Position numbers and translations under genes: made by a program. A stretch of DNA of 20,055 nt. Source: JBMORL01 sp049322335 (GTDB lineage Bacteria; Bacteroidota; Bacteroidia; Flavobacteriales_D; UBA2798). The stretch spans positions 1-20,055 of the forward strand of contig JBMORL010000038.1 of the NCBI GenBank assembly GCA_049322335.1. Reading direction: 5' to 3'. The stretch's first letter is position 1. Each line of letters begins with the position of its first letter. A model generated the notes under the pieces. It was not told the DNA's origin and did no database searches. It saw only the letters and a list, made by a program, of their open reading frames with translations. This document shows, piece after piece, positions 1-7,125 of this stretch.

Positions 1-137
1 ATGTGGAAAGCGGAAGCGTATATGCCGGTGTGCCTGCCAAAAAAGTGAAAGAAGTGAACAAAGAACTTTTCGAAGGGGAAATTCAGCGCATCGCCAATAA
101 TTATGTGATGTATTCGGGGTGGTTTAAGAAAGGTTGA
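1..137 (+). CDS. Gamma-carbonic-anhydrase-like / hexapeptide transferase family protein, C-terminal fragment
   Basis: An open frame enters from the left edge (first full codon at base 3) and ends at TGA 135-137, giving the last 44 residues. They contain VYAGVPAKKVKEV, the 'Y-A-G-x-P-A-K' end of a left-handed beta-helix hexapeptide protein. A helical tail follows, with GEIQRIANNYVMYSGWF. This pairing of PAKKVK and a RIANNY..YS.WF tail is what I recognise from the gamma-carbonic anhydrase family of Bacteroidota, which are cytosolic trimeric zinc proteins of about 170 residues. The metal-binding histidines lie outside the window, so catalytic competence cannot be judged. The gene converges on nfu, and a 10-bp direct repeat (GTTGAAGGTT at 133-142 and 149-158) straddles its stop codon. 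A related acetyltransferase of the same fold remains possible. Confidence 0.75.
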   Translation, partial: VESGSVYAGVPAKKVKEVNKELFEGEIQRIANNYVMYSGWFKKG

Positions 138-202
138 AGGTTATTATTGTTGAAGGTTGAGAATGTGAGTCAGCCATTCTGATGTTTTGAAATAAAAGAA
201 AT

Positions 203-262
203 GCCACAGATTTCACAGATTTAATATAGCCGCTAATTACGCCAATTCGCACCATTCGCAGC
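203..262. repeat. Degenerate intergenic repeat (solo half of a CCACAGATT-type element plus ATTCGC units)
   Basis: The 180-bp gap between the convergent gamma-CA fragment and nfu (138-317) has no credible gene. Bases 203-223 match bases 19894-19914 at 19 of 21 positions; both begin GCCACAGATT and end GATTTA. Bases 229-262 continue with short, loosely tandem units (CTAATTACGC, CAATTCGCAC, CATTCGCAGC). Here the element has no inverted partner arm, unlike the copy near the right edge. From general knowledge, CCACAGATT..CACAGATT and AATTCGC-type strings are scattered in intergenic DNA of many Bacteroidota. Whether this genome has many copies cannot be seen from here. Confidence 0.55.
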
Positions 263-317
263 TGTACTTTTGTATTAAGAATCAGGGATAAAAACAACAA
301 ACCAAAAAAATTTAAAC

Positions 318-569
318 TCACAACACGATTTCTTCCTGGTCGCTTATGGCTTCTACGGCTTTTATTTCAGGAACTTCTTTGCGGATGGTTTCTTCCACAC
401 CAGCTTTCATCGTCATAACGCTCATCGCACAGCTACTGCATGCCCCCAGCAGACGAACGCGGGCTACATTGTCTTTTGTGATTTCCACCAGCTCAATATT
501 TCCGCCATCAGCCTGCAGATAAGGCCGTATTTTTTCGATGGCTGATTCTATTCGTGTTTTCAATTCCAT
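318..569 (-). CDS. NFU-domain iron-sulfur cluster carrier (NifU C-terminal-like)
   Basis: This 83-residue protein is a single NFU domain. It carries or scaffolds Fe-S clusters in the cytosol and passes them to apo-proteins. The N-terminal part has the family signature 'IRPYLQADGGNIELVEI' (residues 14-30). The cluster-binding motif is C44-S-S-C47 in GACSSCAMSVMTMKAGVE, as expected for two cysteines that share a cluster across a dimer. The length is typical of stand-alone NFU proteins, and the A-type domain of NfuA is absent. The start ATG at 569 is followed directly by the conserved helix. The gene lies 149 bp downstream of mrp on the same strand. That pairing of Fe-S genes supports the assignment and suggests co-transcription. 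The stop is followed on the minus strand by a T-rich run without a clear hairpin. Confidence 0.93.
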   Translation of the reverse strand: MELKTRIESAIEKIRPYLQADGGNIELVEITKDNVARVRLLGACSSCAMSVMTMKAGVEETIRKEVPEIKAVEAISDQEEIVL

Positions 570-646
570 ACTTTTTTATGTTTTCGTTGGAGACACAAAG
601 CACTGCGTCTTTATAGTATTATCTTCAATTCCATATATTTTTTATA
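560..646 (-). repeat. Duplicated copy of the nfu start region, creating a 7-codon mini-ORF upstream of nfu
   Basis: Read on the minus strand, the nfu translation start lies in ATAAAAAAGTATGGAATTGAA. About 65 bp upstream an almost identical string occurs, ending TATATGGAATTGAAG (copies at about 560-580 and 624-646 on the plus strand). The upstream copy contains ATG at 634-632 and runs as M-E-L-K-I-I-L to TAA at 613-611, so its first four codons match those of nfu (M-E-L-K). This looks like a short tandem duplication of the nfu leader. It could act as an upstream ORF or be inert. Nothing in the sequence shows that it is translated. Confidence 0.6.
591..610. repeat. 20-bp imperfect palindrome between mrp and nfu
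   Basis: Bases 591-610 read AGACACAAAG-CACTGCGTCT. The arms AGACaCA and TGcGTCT are reverse complements apart from one mismatch, giving a short hairpin in the mrp-nfu gap. It resembles the AGACGCA...TGCGTCT palindromes that occur as dispersed intergenic repeats in many bacteria. There is no T-run, so it is not a normal rho-independent terminator. It could attenuate or stabilise the mrp-nfu transcript; that is inference. Confidence 0.45.
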
Positions 647-718
647 CCGGGCGAGCGCTACGTCCCATACAATTTTAGTTCAAAATTTGAAATTCATTTG
701 TCCCATATCCCTTTTCTT

Positions 719-1822
719 TCAGTCTAAAAATTCCACGGGTTTTGTCGGTTCCAATTTATTGTTTCTCCGGTTCACCTGTTCCACAAAGTTAGCAACCAAC
801 AGGTCAAATGCAATGGAAACCGGGGTTCCTTCCTGCAAAACAGCGGGGCGGCCCACATCACCGCTTTCCCTTATGCTTTGCACCAGCGGAATTTCACCTA
901 AAAAGGGTATTTCGAGTGATTCGGCCAGCTTTTTAGCCCCGTCTTTTCCGAAAATGTAATATTTGTTTTGAGGCAATTCATCCGGGGTGAAATAAGCCAT
1001 ATTCTCTATCATTCCAATTACCGGAACCTTCACCGAGTCCAGACGAAACATAGCTACGCCTTTTCTTGCATCTGCCAAAGCCACATCCTGCGGTGTGCTT
1101 ACGATCACAGCTCCTGTAAGCGGAACCAATTGCAGCAGCGATAAATGAATATCTCCCGTTCCCGGTGGAAGATCCACCAATAAGAAATCCAGTTCTCCCC
1201 AATAAGCATCTTTCACCATCTGGCTTAAGGCTTTCGAAGCCATCGGGCCACGCCACACTATGGCCTGATCGAGTTCTGCAAATAACCCGATGGACAATAA
1301 TTTTACGCCATAGTTCTCTATAGGTTTTATGTATGACTTTCCTTCAACCTCTGTAAGTACTGGTTTTTCAGTACGGCAATCAAACATAATGGGCATTGAC
1401 GGGCCATAGATGTCTGCATCAATCAAACCTATCCGGTAACCTTTTTTAGCCAGTCCCGCAGCCAGGTTAGCGGTGATAGTAGATTTTCCCACCCCACCTT
1501 TTCCCGAGGCAATGGCAATAACATTTTTAACTCCCGGTAAAACCGACCGTTGTTCAGGGGAGCGGTCATTTCCCAATGCTTCTACGGTAATATTCATTTT
1601 AATTTCCTTCCCGAAATTCCTTTCCAAAGCAAACCGGCAGGCTTCTTCCATTCTTTTGCGGGCGTGCATGGCAGGATTATGTACCCTTACAACAAATGAA
1701 ATTTCGTTTTCCGATACCCGTAACTGCTGCACCAGCTGAAGAGAAACGATGTCCTTTTTCAGGTCGGGTTCCACCACGTTGGACAATACATCCAGCACCG
1801 CTTTTTCACTCAGGTTTTCCAT
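719..1822 (-). CDS. mrp: Mrp/ApbC-family P-loop ATPase, iron-sulfur cluster carrier
   Basis: Cytosolic Mrp/NBP35-type ATPase of 367 residues that helps load Fe-S clusters onto target proteins. Residues 1-90 resemble the MIP18/DUF59 domain. A deviant Walker A motif GKGGVGKST lies at about 107-115, followed by DADIYGPSMP, the switch region LLVDLPPGTGDIHLS and STPQDVALADARKG. The usual C-terminal CxxC that bridges a cluster in E. coli ApbC is absent. In its place is YFTPDELPQNKYYIFG, the form I know from Bacteroidota homologues. I start at ATG 1822 (MENLSEKAV) because the 12-residue upstream extension (MFTFTGLCTFTP) has no family counterpart and overlaps a plausible promoter. The downstream nfu gene supports an Fe-S role. 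The far C-terminus (VEQVNRRNNKLEPTKPVEFLD) is variable in the family. Confidence 0.94.
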   Translation of the reverse strand: MENLSEKAVLDVLSNVVEPDLKKDIVSLQLVQQLRVSENEISFVVRVHNPAMHARKRMEEACRFALERNFGKEIKMNITVEALGNDRSPEQRSVLPGVKNVIAIASGKGGVGKSTITANLAAGLAKKGYRIGLIDADIYGPSMPIMFDCRTEKPVLTEVEGKSYIKPIENYGVKLLSIGLFAELDQAIVWRGPMASKALSQMVKDAYWGELDFLLVDLPPGTGDIHLSLLQLVPLTGAVIVSTPQDVALADARKGVAMFRLDSVKVPVIGMIENMAYFTPDELPQNKYYIFGKDGAKKLAESLEIPFLGEIPLVQSIRESGDVGRPAVLQEGTPVSIAFDLLVANFVEQVNRRNNKLEPTKPVEFLD

Positions 1823-1827
1823 TGGTG

Positions 1828-1859
1828 TAAAGGTACAAAGCCCCGTGAACGTGAACAAA
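1828..1859 (-). promoter_or_regulatory. Candidate Bacteroidota-type promoter for mrp-nfu
   Basis: On the minus strand a -33-like TTTG (1859-1856) is followed after 20 nt by TACCTTTA (1835-1828), which differs from the TAnnTTTG -7 consensus only in its last base. The ATG at 1822 is only 5 nt away, so if used it would give a very short leader or a leaderless transcript. It also argues against translation from the upstream in-frame start at 1858. Confidence 0.35.
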
Positions 1860-1926
1860 CAATCTGCCGTTGAAAATAGGCATAGCGCTTATAATAAATT
1901 CGGTTATACGGCTAAAAAACTCTGCT

Positions 1927-1934
1927 TACATTTG
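1927..1934 (+). promoter_or_regulatory. Candidate -7 box for the TPR / Asp-box protein unit
   Basis: TACATTTG at 1927-1934 matches the Bacteroidota -7 consensus TAnnTTTG exactly and lies 13 nt before the ATG at 1948. No convincing TTTG -33 box sits at the right distance, so confidence is moderate. The site supports the 1948 start, because the longer reading frame from TTG at 1870 would overlap it. Confidence 0.4.
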
Positions 1935-1947
1935 GGAAAATCATTTT

Positions 1948-2952
1948 ATGAGACTCACTCTCATCATCTGGGCCCTGGTTTTGTCTGTTTCCTGTATAGG
2001 GCAATCGTACAGGAAAGTACAATTGAACCAGGATGAGTATGCTTTCTACCAGTTACCCGGTGCGAAAGAAAAAATTAAAGGCATTCAGCACATCGAAGTG
2101 TTTATTGCGATAGACAATACATCAGATTATGAGGATACCGTTTTCATTATCGGAATTTACCCGGATTTGAAAAAGAAAACAGAAATTCAAATTCTTTTGG
2201 GTTATTCTACAGGTGAAAATCTTTTTATCAATACTGCAAAAATGTATGATGACCCCTGGTATAGTAATGACACCATCTATTTAAAAAGCCAGATGCCTTA
2301 CAGGGCAACATATGTTACATGCCCCTTTGTATGGAGTGAAACAAACAAAATGTTTGAGCCCGTTGAAGTTTTTTACGAAGATGAGTCATGGAAAAAAATG
2401 AGTGAAGCCGACAGTTTGATTAAGCTTGGAAAAATATCAGAAGCCATAGAAATCCTCCATACGGTAGAATATCCTACTGCTTACATGAATGAGTATGAAA
2501 AAGGGAAAGAGATCATGAAACGGGCGCATGAAATTGCGCTGAAATTACATAAAGAAAATAAATGGAAAGAAGCGGCCGGAATAATAGAAAGCGGTTTACA
2601 ATTCTGGACCAATGATCTCTATATAAATTTTAATAATGAAAGCGAACTGAGTGAATTTCTCCAGGAAGGTTATGGAGAAAAATGGACCCGTGATGAAGTA
2701 AAACTTTGGCTGGGTGATTATGGTTTGTTTCTGTACAAAGCCGGGCTTTTGGATAAATCGATAGAGATAAATAAATATCTTACAGAAGTATTGTCTGAAA
2801 CAGCCGGCCCCGGATTACAACTGGCCGACAGTTATTACGATAAAGGCGACAAATTAAAGGCAAAAGAAGCATATAAGAATTATTATCAGAAGATGAAGGA
2901 ACTGAAAAAAGAAAAGGAAGTTCCGAAAAGAGTAAAACAAAGAATGAAATAA
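1948..2952 (+). CDS. Secreted hypothetical protein with TPR-like C-terminal half
   Basis: I do not recognise a named family. From ATG 1948 the product has 334 residues and begins with a signal peptide, MRLTLIIWALVLSVSCIGQS. The cysteine is preceded by S-V-S rather than a good lipobox, so signal peptidase I cleavage after IGQ or GQS seems likelier than lipidation. Residues of about 20-150 look beta-rich (HIEVFIAIDNTSDYEDTVFIIGIYP). From about residue 155 onward the protein is helical, with TPR-like pairs such as SEADSLIKLGKISEAIEIL, GDYGLFLYKAGLLDKSIEI and LADSYYDKGDKLKAKEAYKNYY. The longer TTG-initiated frame would put 26 polar residues before the signal peptide, so I reject it. It is 34 bp upstream of the Asp-box protein and probably co-transcribed, suggesting a shared extracytoplasmic role. 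Confidence 0.75.
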   Translation: MRLTLIIWALVLSVSCIGQSYRKVQLNQDEYAFYQLPGAKEKIKGIQHIEVFIAIDNTSDYEDTVFIIGIYPDLKKKTEIQILLGYSTGENLFINTAKMYDDPWYSNDTIYLKSQMPYRATYVTCPFVWSETNKMFEPVEVFYEDESWKKMSEADSLIKLGKISEAIEILHTVEYPTAYMNEYEKGKEIMKRAHEIALKLHKENKWKEAAGIIESGLQFWTNDLYINFNNESELSEFLQEGYGEKWTRDEVKLWLGDYGLFLYKAGLLDKSIEINKYLTEVLSETAGPGLQLADSYYDKGDKLKAKEAYKNYYQKMKELKKEKEVPKRVKQRMK

Positions 2953-2986
2953 CTGAACTTCCCAACAGAATGAGTGTATAACCGGC

Positions 2987-4681
2987 ATGAAGCAATTTTT
3001 TTTCACTTTATCGCTCATAATCTTTTTTTCCGGAAAGGGTATTACCCAGCCAAAAAAATACGATTATGTATCGAAGGAAAATAAATCCTTTGAAAAGATT
3101 CTGGTTGACCAGAAAGAAAATGCCATGCGCGGTTTACGTTATTCACCCATTGCCGTTTACAAAAATGATGTACACGCTTTGTATGGAGATGATAATGGCA
3201 TTTATTATTCATTCAGCAACGATAACGGTAAAACCTGGAAAAAAGAAACCATTATTAAACAGGATAGCATCAACTGGACCGGAAAAATCTCTTATGCGCC
3301 TTTCACCGCCTGCGTAGAAACCGATTGTGAGGGAACCGTGCATTTGTTTTTGATTGAAAGCTATTTTCATGCCAGCCTTAACAAGCCCAGCAAACTTTTG
3401 CATTATAGCCGCGAAAGGGGAAAAACCAAATGGAAAATGGAAGCGGTTGATTCCAACGAAAACGGTCCGATGATCGGAATGGATATTGATGCGTACATTG
3501 ATAAGGATAATAATATTCACCTTGCTTATTCGATGGCCGAAAAATTTACGCGTTATGCTTTTTATGATGGCAAGTCGTGGTCGTTTTCAGATATTACGCA
3601 TGGCACCCGGCCGTTAGGATGTGCGGTGGTGTCGGACATTGAAGGAAATGTTTATGTGGCTATCGGCTGTTTTAATGAAGGCGTATCACTGGCCACCAAA
3701 TACAAACACAAGGGAACGTGGGATATTGAACGGGTGATTTCCACTTCCAACTGGCCCTGCGATATTGCACTGGGAAAAGACAACAGCGTTCACATTGTTT
3801 ACATTCCTTCCATCAACGATTATAACAATCCCATCGGTTATGCCTGTAAACGAAACGAGCGGTTTACCCTGCTGGAATTCGGAGAAAGTGTGCACAGTGA
3901 TATCGGTGAATTTTACAACGGCAATAACATGCTGGCACGGATAAAAACCGATCCCTCGGGAAGGATTCATATTGTGAGTTATGCACATTACAAAGACAAA
4001 ACCAACAACCGTGAACTCATTTACCTGTACTCAGATGATGATGGAAAAACATGGAAAGAACAATGGTTGGCGGATGATGTGACCTCGTATATTGAAAGCG
4101 GATTCCCCGATGTGGACTGGAATGAAAATTATGTTTTTCTTTCTTACAAAACCGATCCTGAGCGGCCAGCCCTGCTTCGTGCAAAATATGATTTGGGTGA
4201 AAAATACAGCCTTGGAATATGCCGCGACCGTGAACCGGAATACCAGGACAGCCTTGCTGCTGAAGCCCGTGATTCGTTATTGAAAAAAGAAAATGAAAAA
4301 ACGGTAACCCATCCGGCAGAAAACTCCGATCCCGGTGATTTTAGCGCAAGAAAACTTACCAACCAGGGAAATTTTTATTCCAAAGACCCTGTTTTTACAC
4401 TTGAGGTGAATGACGCCTGGAATGTAGACAGCGATACCATTTCCATTAAATATGGTGACGATTGGATTATAAAAAAAATGCCGCTGGAATCGGTAGTAAA
4501 ACTATTTGAACTAAAAACCGAACCGGGCATTACCAAAAAACTGCTCATTTATGCCGACTCGGAAGGTAAACGGCCGCCCTGCACAGTAGCGTTTACATTA
4601 AGAGACAGCCACCAGGTAAGAAAATTCGTTTTAAACTCCAATCTCGAAAAGAACGGGTTTTTGAATATTATCGGATATTGA
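2987..4681 (+). CDS. Secreted Asp-box (BNR) beta-propeller protein
   Basis: The 564-residue product has a type I signal peptide (MKQFFFTLSLIIFFSGKGITQ). Two Asp-box motifs of form S-x-D-x-G-x-T-W occur at residues 77-84 (SNDNGKTW) and 349-356 (SDDDGKTW). In between, a second pattern D-x-x-G/N-x-hhH-hh recurs near residues 113, 172, 217, 265, 322 and 378, about every 45-60 residues. This suggests a six-bladed propeller as in sialidases. I see no sialidase R-I-P motif near the N-terminus (only R51-Y-S-P) and cannot assign catalytic residues, so a binding or unknown hydrolase role is as likely as sialidase. A linker rich in K and E (about 425-455) leads to a C-terminal beta domain (about 465-564) with DSDTISIKYGDDW and ADSEGKRPPCTVAFTLRD, a module I have seen on other secreted Bacteroidota proteins. 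It is preceded by the TPR-like gene and converges on pafA. Confidence 0.8.
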   Translation: MKQFFFTLSLIIFFSGKGITQPKKYDYVSKENKSFEKILVDQKENAMRGLRYSPIAVYKNDVHALYGDDNGIYYSFSNDNGKTWKKETIIKQDSINWTGKISYAPFTACVETDCEGTVHLFLIESYFHASLNKPSKLLHYSRERGKTKWKMEAVDSNENGPMIGMDIDAYIDKDNNIHLAYSMAEKFTRYAFYDGKSWSFSDITHGTRPLGCAVVSDIEGNVYVAIGCFNEGVSLATKYKHKGTWDIERVISTSNWPCDIALGKDNSVHIVYIPSINDYNNPIGYACKRNERFTLLEFGESVHSDIGEFYNGNNMLARIKTDPSGRIHIVSYAHYKDKTNNRELIYLYSDDDGKTWKEQWLADDVTSYIESGFPDVDWNENYVFLSYKTDPERPALLRAKYDLGEKYSLGICRDREPEYQDSLAAEARDSLLKKENEKTVTHPAENSDPGDFSARKLTNQGNFYSKDPVFTLEVNDAWNVDSDTISIKYGDDWIIKKMPLESVVKLFELKTEPGITKKLLIYADSEGKRPPCTVAFTLRDSHQVRKFVLNSNLEKNGFLNIIGY

Positions 4682-4715
4682 AGCAAAAAGATATTTTATC
4701 AAAAAAAATTATAAA

Positions 4716-6353
4716 CTATCTCACTACCCCGCCAATAATTTTACCTGTGCTTCCATTGGGATAAGGAATATTCATCATTAAACACAACGTAGGGGCGATA
4801 TCCGTTATGGGAATGTATTCGGTTGTACTCCCTTTTGGAATTCCGGCACCATAGAAAATGAGCGGCACGTGTGTATCGTAGCTGTACGGAGATCCATGTG
4901 TGGTGCCCTGCTTTTCAAAATCCACCCAGGCGGGTTGCAAATTGATCACCACATCACCCGAGCGCTTGTCGTTATACCCGTTTTGTATCAGCTTTTTTAC
5001 TCCCGAATGATATTCCTGTGAACGAAGCTGGTGTCCTGTTAATACATTGGCTACTCCATCTACCGTAAGAAAAAAATCAGCTGTGAGTTGTTCCAGTTTT
5101 TCTTCGTCAATTTTGTTTTTAGAGATCATTTCATAATTGAAATACACCTGTTCATTAACAATAGACCGGACAAATCGTTCGGTAGCATCCGATACCACAA
5201 AATTTTCCAGCAAAAAATTATTCAGTTGCACCAGGTGGCTGTCAGGGTTTATATAACCGGAAGGAATTTTCAGATCATTCAGATAGGCCGGGTTATCTAC
5301 TGCAGCATGATCGGCAGTGAGAAACAATACGAAATTGTTTTTCCCGAATTTTTTTTCGAGATAGGAAATAATTTCAGCAATGTCTTTGTCGAGACGGATA
5401 TAACAATCCTCCTGCTCTACCGATTTGGGCCCAAACTGGTGGCCAATATAATCGGGTGAAGAAAAACTGATAGAAATCAAATCAGTATACTCGTCCATTC
5501 CCAGCTGTTCTCCTTCTATAGTGGCAATGGCAAATTCTTTGGTGATGGTATTTCCGGAAGGAGTGGCTTTGATAATGCCGTAATTATTGTCGTATGCTTT
5601 TAATATTTCAGGAAGGTTATGCGGAAACACCGGTTTTGTTTCTCCCCTGAAAGGTTTTTCATACGGATTATCATCACTGATACTTTCCGTATATTTTTCC
5701 ATGGGCAATAACGTATTCCACACCTGCGACAAATATTCCTGTGCTTTTTTCTTTGCATTAAAATCCTTTACCCACTGCGGAAGATCTTTCATGTAATAAT
5801 CACTGGTGATAAACGCCCCGGTCAGGTCATCAAACCAATAAGCAGCATTGGCAGTATGCCCCGCTGTGAGAATTGCTCCGCGATCTTTTAATGCCAAACC
5901 TATCACTTTACTCTTTTGCATGGAAGCAATTTTCATTTCATCACCCACTGTGGTAGTAAGTAACCTTCGTGGCGACATTTTTCCTGCCAAAGAACTGCTT
6001 CCCAATGTACGCGAAAGAGAATCTTCCACACAATACACCATCATGTGCTCGTTCTTATCAAACCAGTCGTTGGCAATTATGCCATGAACAGAAGGGGTGG
6101 TTCCGGTATAAATAGAAGCATGCCCGGGGCCGGTATAAGTGGGAACATAATTGTAGTTGGTGTTTTTGCAGTTGTATCCGTAATTCACCAGTTTTTTAAA
6201 TCCGTTTTCAGAATATTTATTCCAGTAGCAATACAAATAATCATAACGCATCTGGTCGATCACAATACCCACTACAATTTTTGGCTTTTTCGTTTGCGAA
6301 AATCCGGTGGCAACAAAAAGAAAAGCAATTACAGTAAACAGTAATTTTTTCAT
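4716..6353 (-). CDS. pafA: PafA-type periplasmic alkaline phosphatase
   Basis: Phosphate-monoester hydrolase of the alkaline phosphatase superfamily, 545 residues, closely resembling the Elizabethkingia (Flavobacterium) meningosepticum PafA enzyme. The signal peptide MKKLLFTVIAFLFVATGFSQ sends it to the periplasm, where it would release phosphate from organic esters. Active-site residues align with PafA: metal ligand D33 (VIDQMR), nucleophile T74 in PTYTGPGHAS, N95 in ANDWFD, K156 and R158 in LKDRG, zinc ligands D301 and H305 (SPDYIGH), D348-H349 (TADH) and H486 (TTHGSP). All key residues are present, so activity is expected. The C-terminus ends in DIAPTLCLMMNIPYPNGSTGK as in the family. It is convergent with the Asp-box gene, with 34 bp between stops and no strong terminator hairpin there. 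No Pho-box can be assigned. Confidence 0.94.
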   Translation of the reverse strand: MKKLLFTVIAFLFVATGFSQTKKPKIVVGIVIDQMRYDYLYCYWNKYSENGFKKLVNYGYNCKNTNYNYVPTYTGPGHASIYTGTTPSVHGIIANDWFDKNEHMMVYCVEDSLSRTLGSSSLAGKMSPRRLLTTTVGDEMKIASMQKSKVIGLALKDRGAILTAGHTANAAYWFDDLTGAFITSDYYMKDLPQWVKDFNAKKKAQEYLSQVWNTLLPMEKYTESISDDNPYEKPFRGETKPVFPHNLPEILKAYDNNYGIIKATPSGNTITKEFAIATIEGEQLGMDEYTDLISISFSSPDYIGHQFGPKSVEQEDCYIRLDKDIAEIISYLEKKFGKNNFVLFLTADHAAVDNPAYLNDLKIPSGYINPDSHLVQLNNFLLENFVVSDATERFVRSIVNEQVYFNYEMISKNKIDEEKLEQLTADFFLTVDGVANVLTGHQLRSQEYHSGVKKLIQNGYNDKRSGDVVINLQPAWVDFEKQGTTHGSPYSYDTHVPLIFYGAGIPKGSTTEYIPITDIAPTLCLMMNIPYPNGSTGKIIGGVVR

Positions 6354-6370
6354 GGTTTAATTTAAGAGGC

Positions 6371-6404
6371 TAAAGGTAAGTATTCTGATAAAATCACCGC
6401 CAAA
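6371..6404 (-). promoter_or_regulatory. Candidate promoter for pafA
   Basis: On the minus strand TTTG (6404-6401) is followed after 22 nt by TACCTTTA (6378-6371), one base off the TAnnTTTG consensus. The pafA ATG is 17 nt further on. The -7 string is identical to the one proposed for mrp. The rest of the 106-bp gap between the DUF2306 stop and pafA shows nothing notable. Confidence 0.35.
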
Positions 6405-6459
6405 AGCATGAAAAACATTCTACCGTTTTTTCTGATGATAACGGCACCGGGATGATCTG

Positions 6460-7125
6460 TTATTGGTTCTGCAACCTTCTTTTCATTATATTCTGAATCC
6501 ATCCCATGCGGATCATTATTTCGGCAATAATAAGATTGGGCACCCAACTCATCCAGGCGGCTATGAAATACACCTCAGCCGGTTTTACCTGGAATTTCAT
6601 GGAAGTGAAAAAATAAACAATTAACCGGAAAGTAACGGCAGAAAAAGTGAGCGCGTAACTGCGCAGCATAAATTCTCCGTGAGTAAAATAATTTTTTTTG
6701 CGTACACAGATATAAGCCATCAGTGTAAACGTAAACCACAGCGATGTAAGCATTACAAAACTCACCACGGCCGGCAACCCGAAATTAGCATGAAATGCCA
6801 TCGCCATTGCCCCGGGAGCACTCACCAGCAGCACCACCAGTACATAAGCCATTCCCATCCAGCGATGAACTTTTGGGTATTTTCTCATGATGGTGGCGCT
6901 GAATTGTGTAGCACCAGCAATCAGTGCAACAGGACTGGTAAAAATATGAATATAAAATCCCCAGCGCCAGTAGTCGATATGATACACGTTTAGTTTTGAT
7001 TTGAGAAAATCTATATTTTTTTCGAATGAAAGATACGGAAGTGTAAGTTCCACCATTTTCCATGTGTAATACAAAATGGCGGAAACAATAAAAACCTTTA
7101 ATGCAAGCAGCAGGTATTTTTTCAT
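6460..7125 (-). CDS. DUF2306 family integral membrane protein
   Basis: The 221-residue hydrophobic protein has about six predicted membrane spans (roughly residues 5-22, 56-75, 92-112, 118-140, 156-175, 183-205). The DUF2306 pattern is clear: H60 followed by TSPVALIAGATQF, then RKYPKVHRWMGMAYV (H87-R88), FTHGEFMLRSYALTFSAVTFR (H149, R155) and AAWMSWVPNLIIAE near the end. The function of this family is not established. The spaced membrane histidines invite comparison with haem-binding membrane proteins, but that is only inference. Its ATG overlaps the stop of the upstream lipoprotein gene by one base (TGATG on the minus strand), so translation is probably coupled. The two proteins may act together at the envelope. 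The start is fixed by this overlap and by the immediate MKKYLLL segment. Confidence 0.85.
   Translation of the reverse strand: MKKYLLLALKVFIVSAILYYTWKMVELTLPYLSFEKNIDFLKSKLNVYHIDYWRWGFYIHIFTSPVALIAGATQFSATIMRKYPKVHRWMGMAYVLVVLLVSAPGAMAMAFHANFGLPAVVSFVMLTSLWFTFTLMAYICVRKKNYFTHGEFMLRSYALTFSAVTFRLIVYFFTSMKFQVKPAEVYFIAAWMSWVPNLIIAEIMIRMGWIQNIMKRRLQNQ

Noticed and set aside
124..321. Minus-strand frame of 65 codons between the gamma-CA fragment and nfu
   Set aside because: It covers the intergenic repeat and overlaps the gamma-CA 3' end. The product shows no recognisable domain and it has no clear start context.
1870..1947. N-terminal extension of the TPR-like protein from a TTG codon
   Set aside because: It would place 26 polar residues before an evident signal peptide and would overlap the TACATTTG box.
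2987..4681. Calling the Asp-box protein a sialidase
   Set aside because: Asp-boxes mark the propeller fold, not activity. The RIP arginine motif and the catalytic Tyr/Glu pair could not be identified.
4682..4715. Bidirectional terminator between the Asp-box gene and pafA
   Set aside because: The 34-bp gap is AT-rich with A-runs but has no GC stem.
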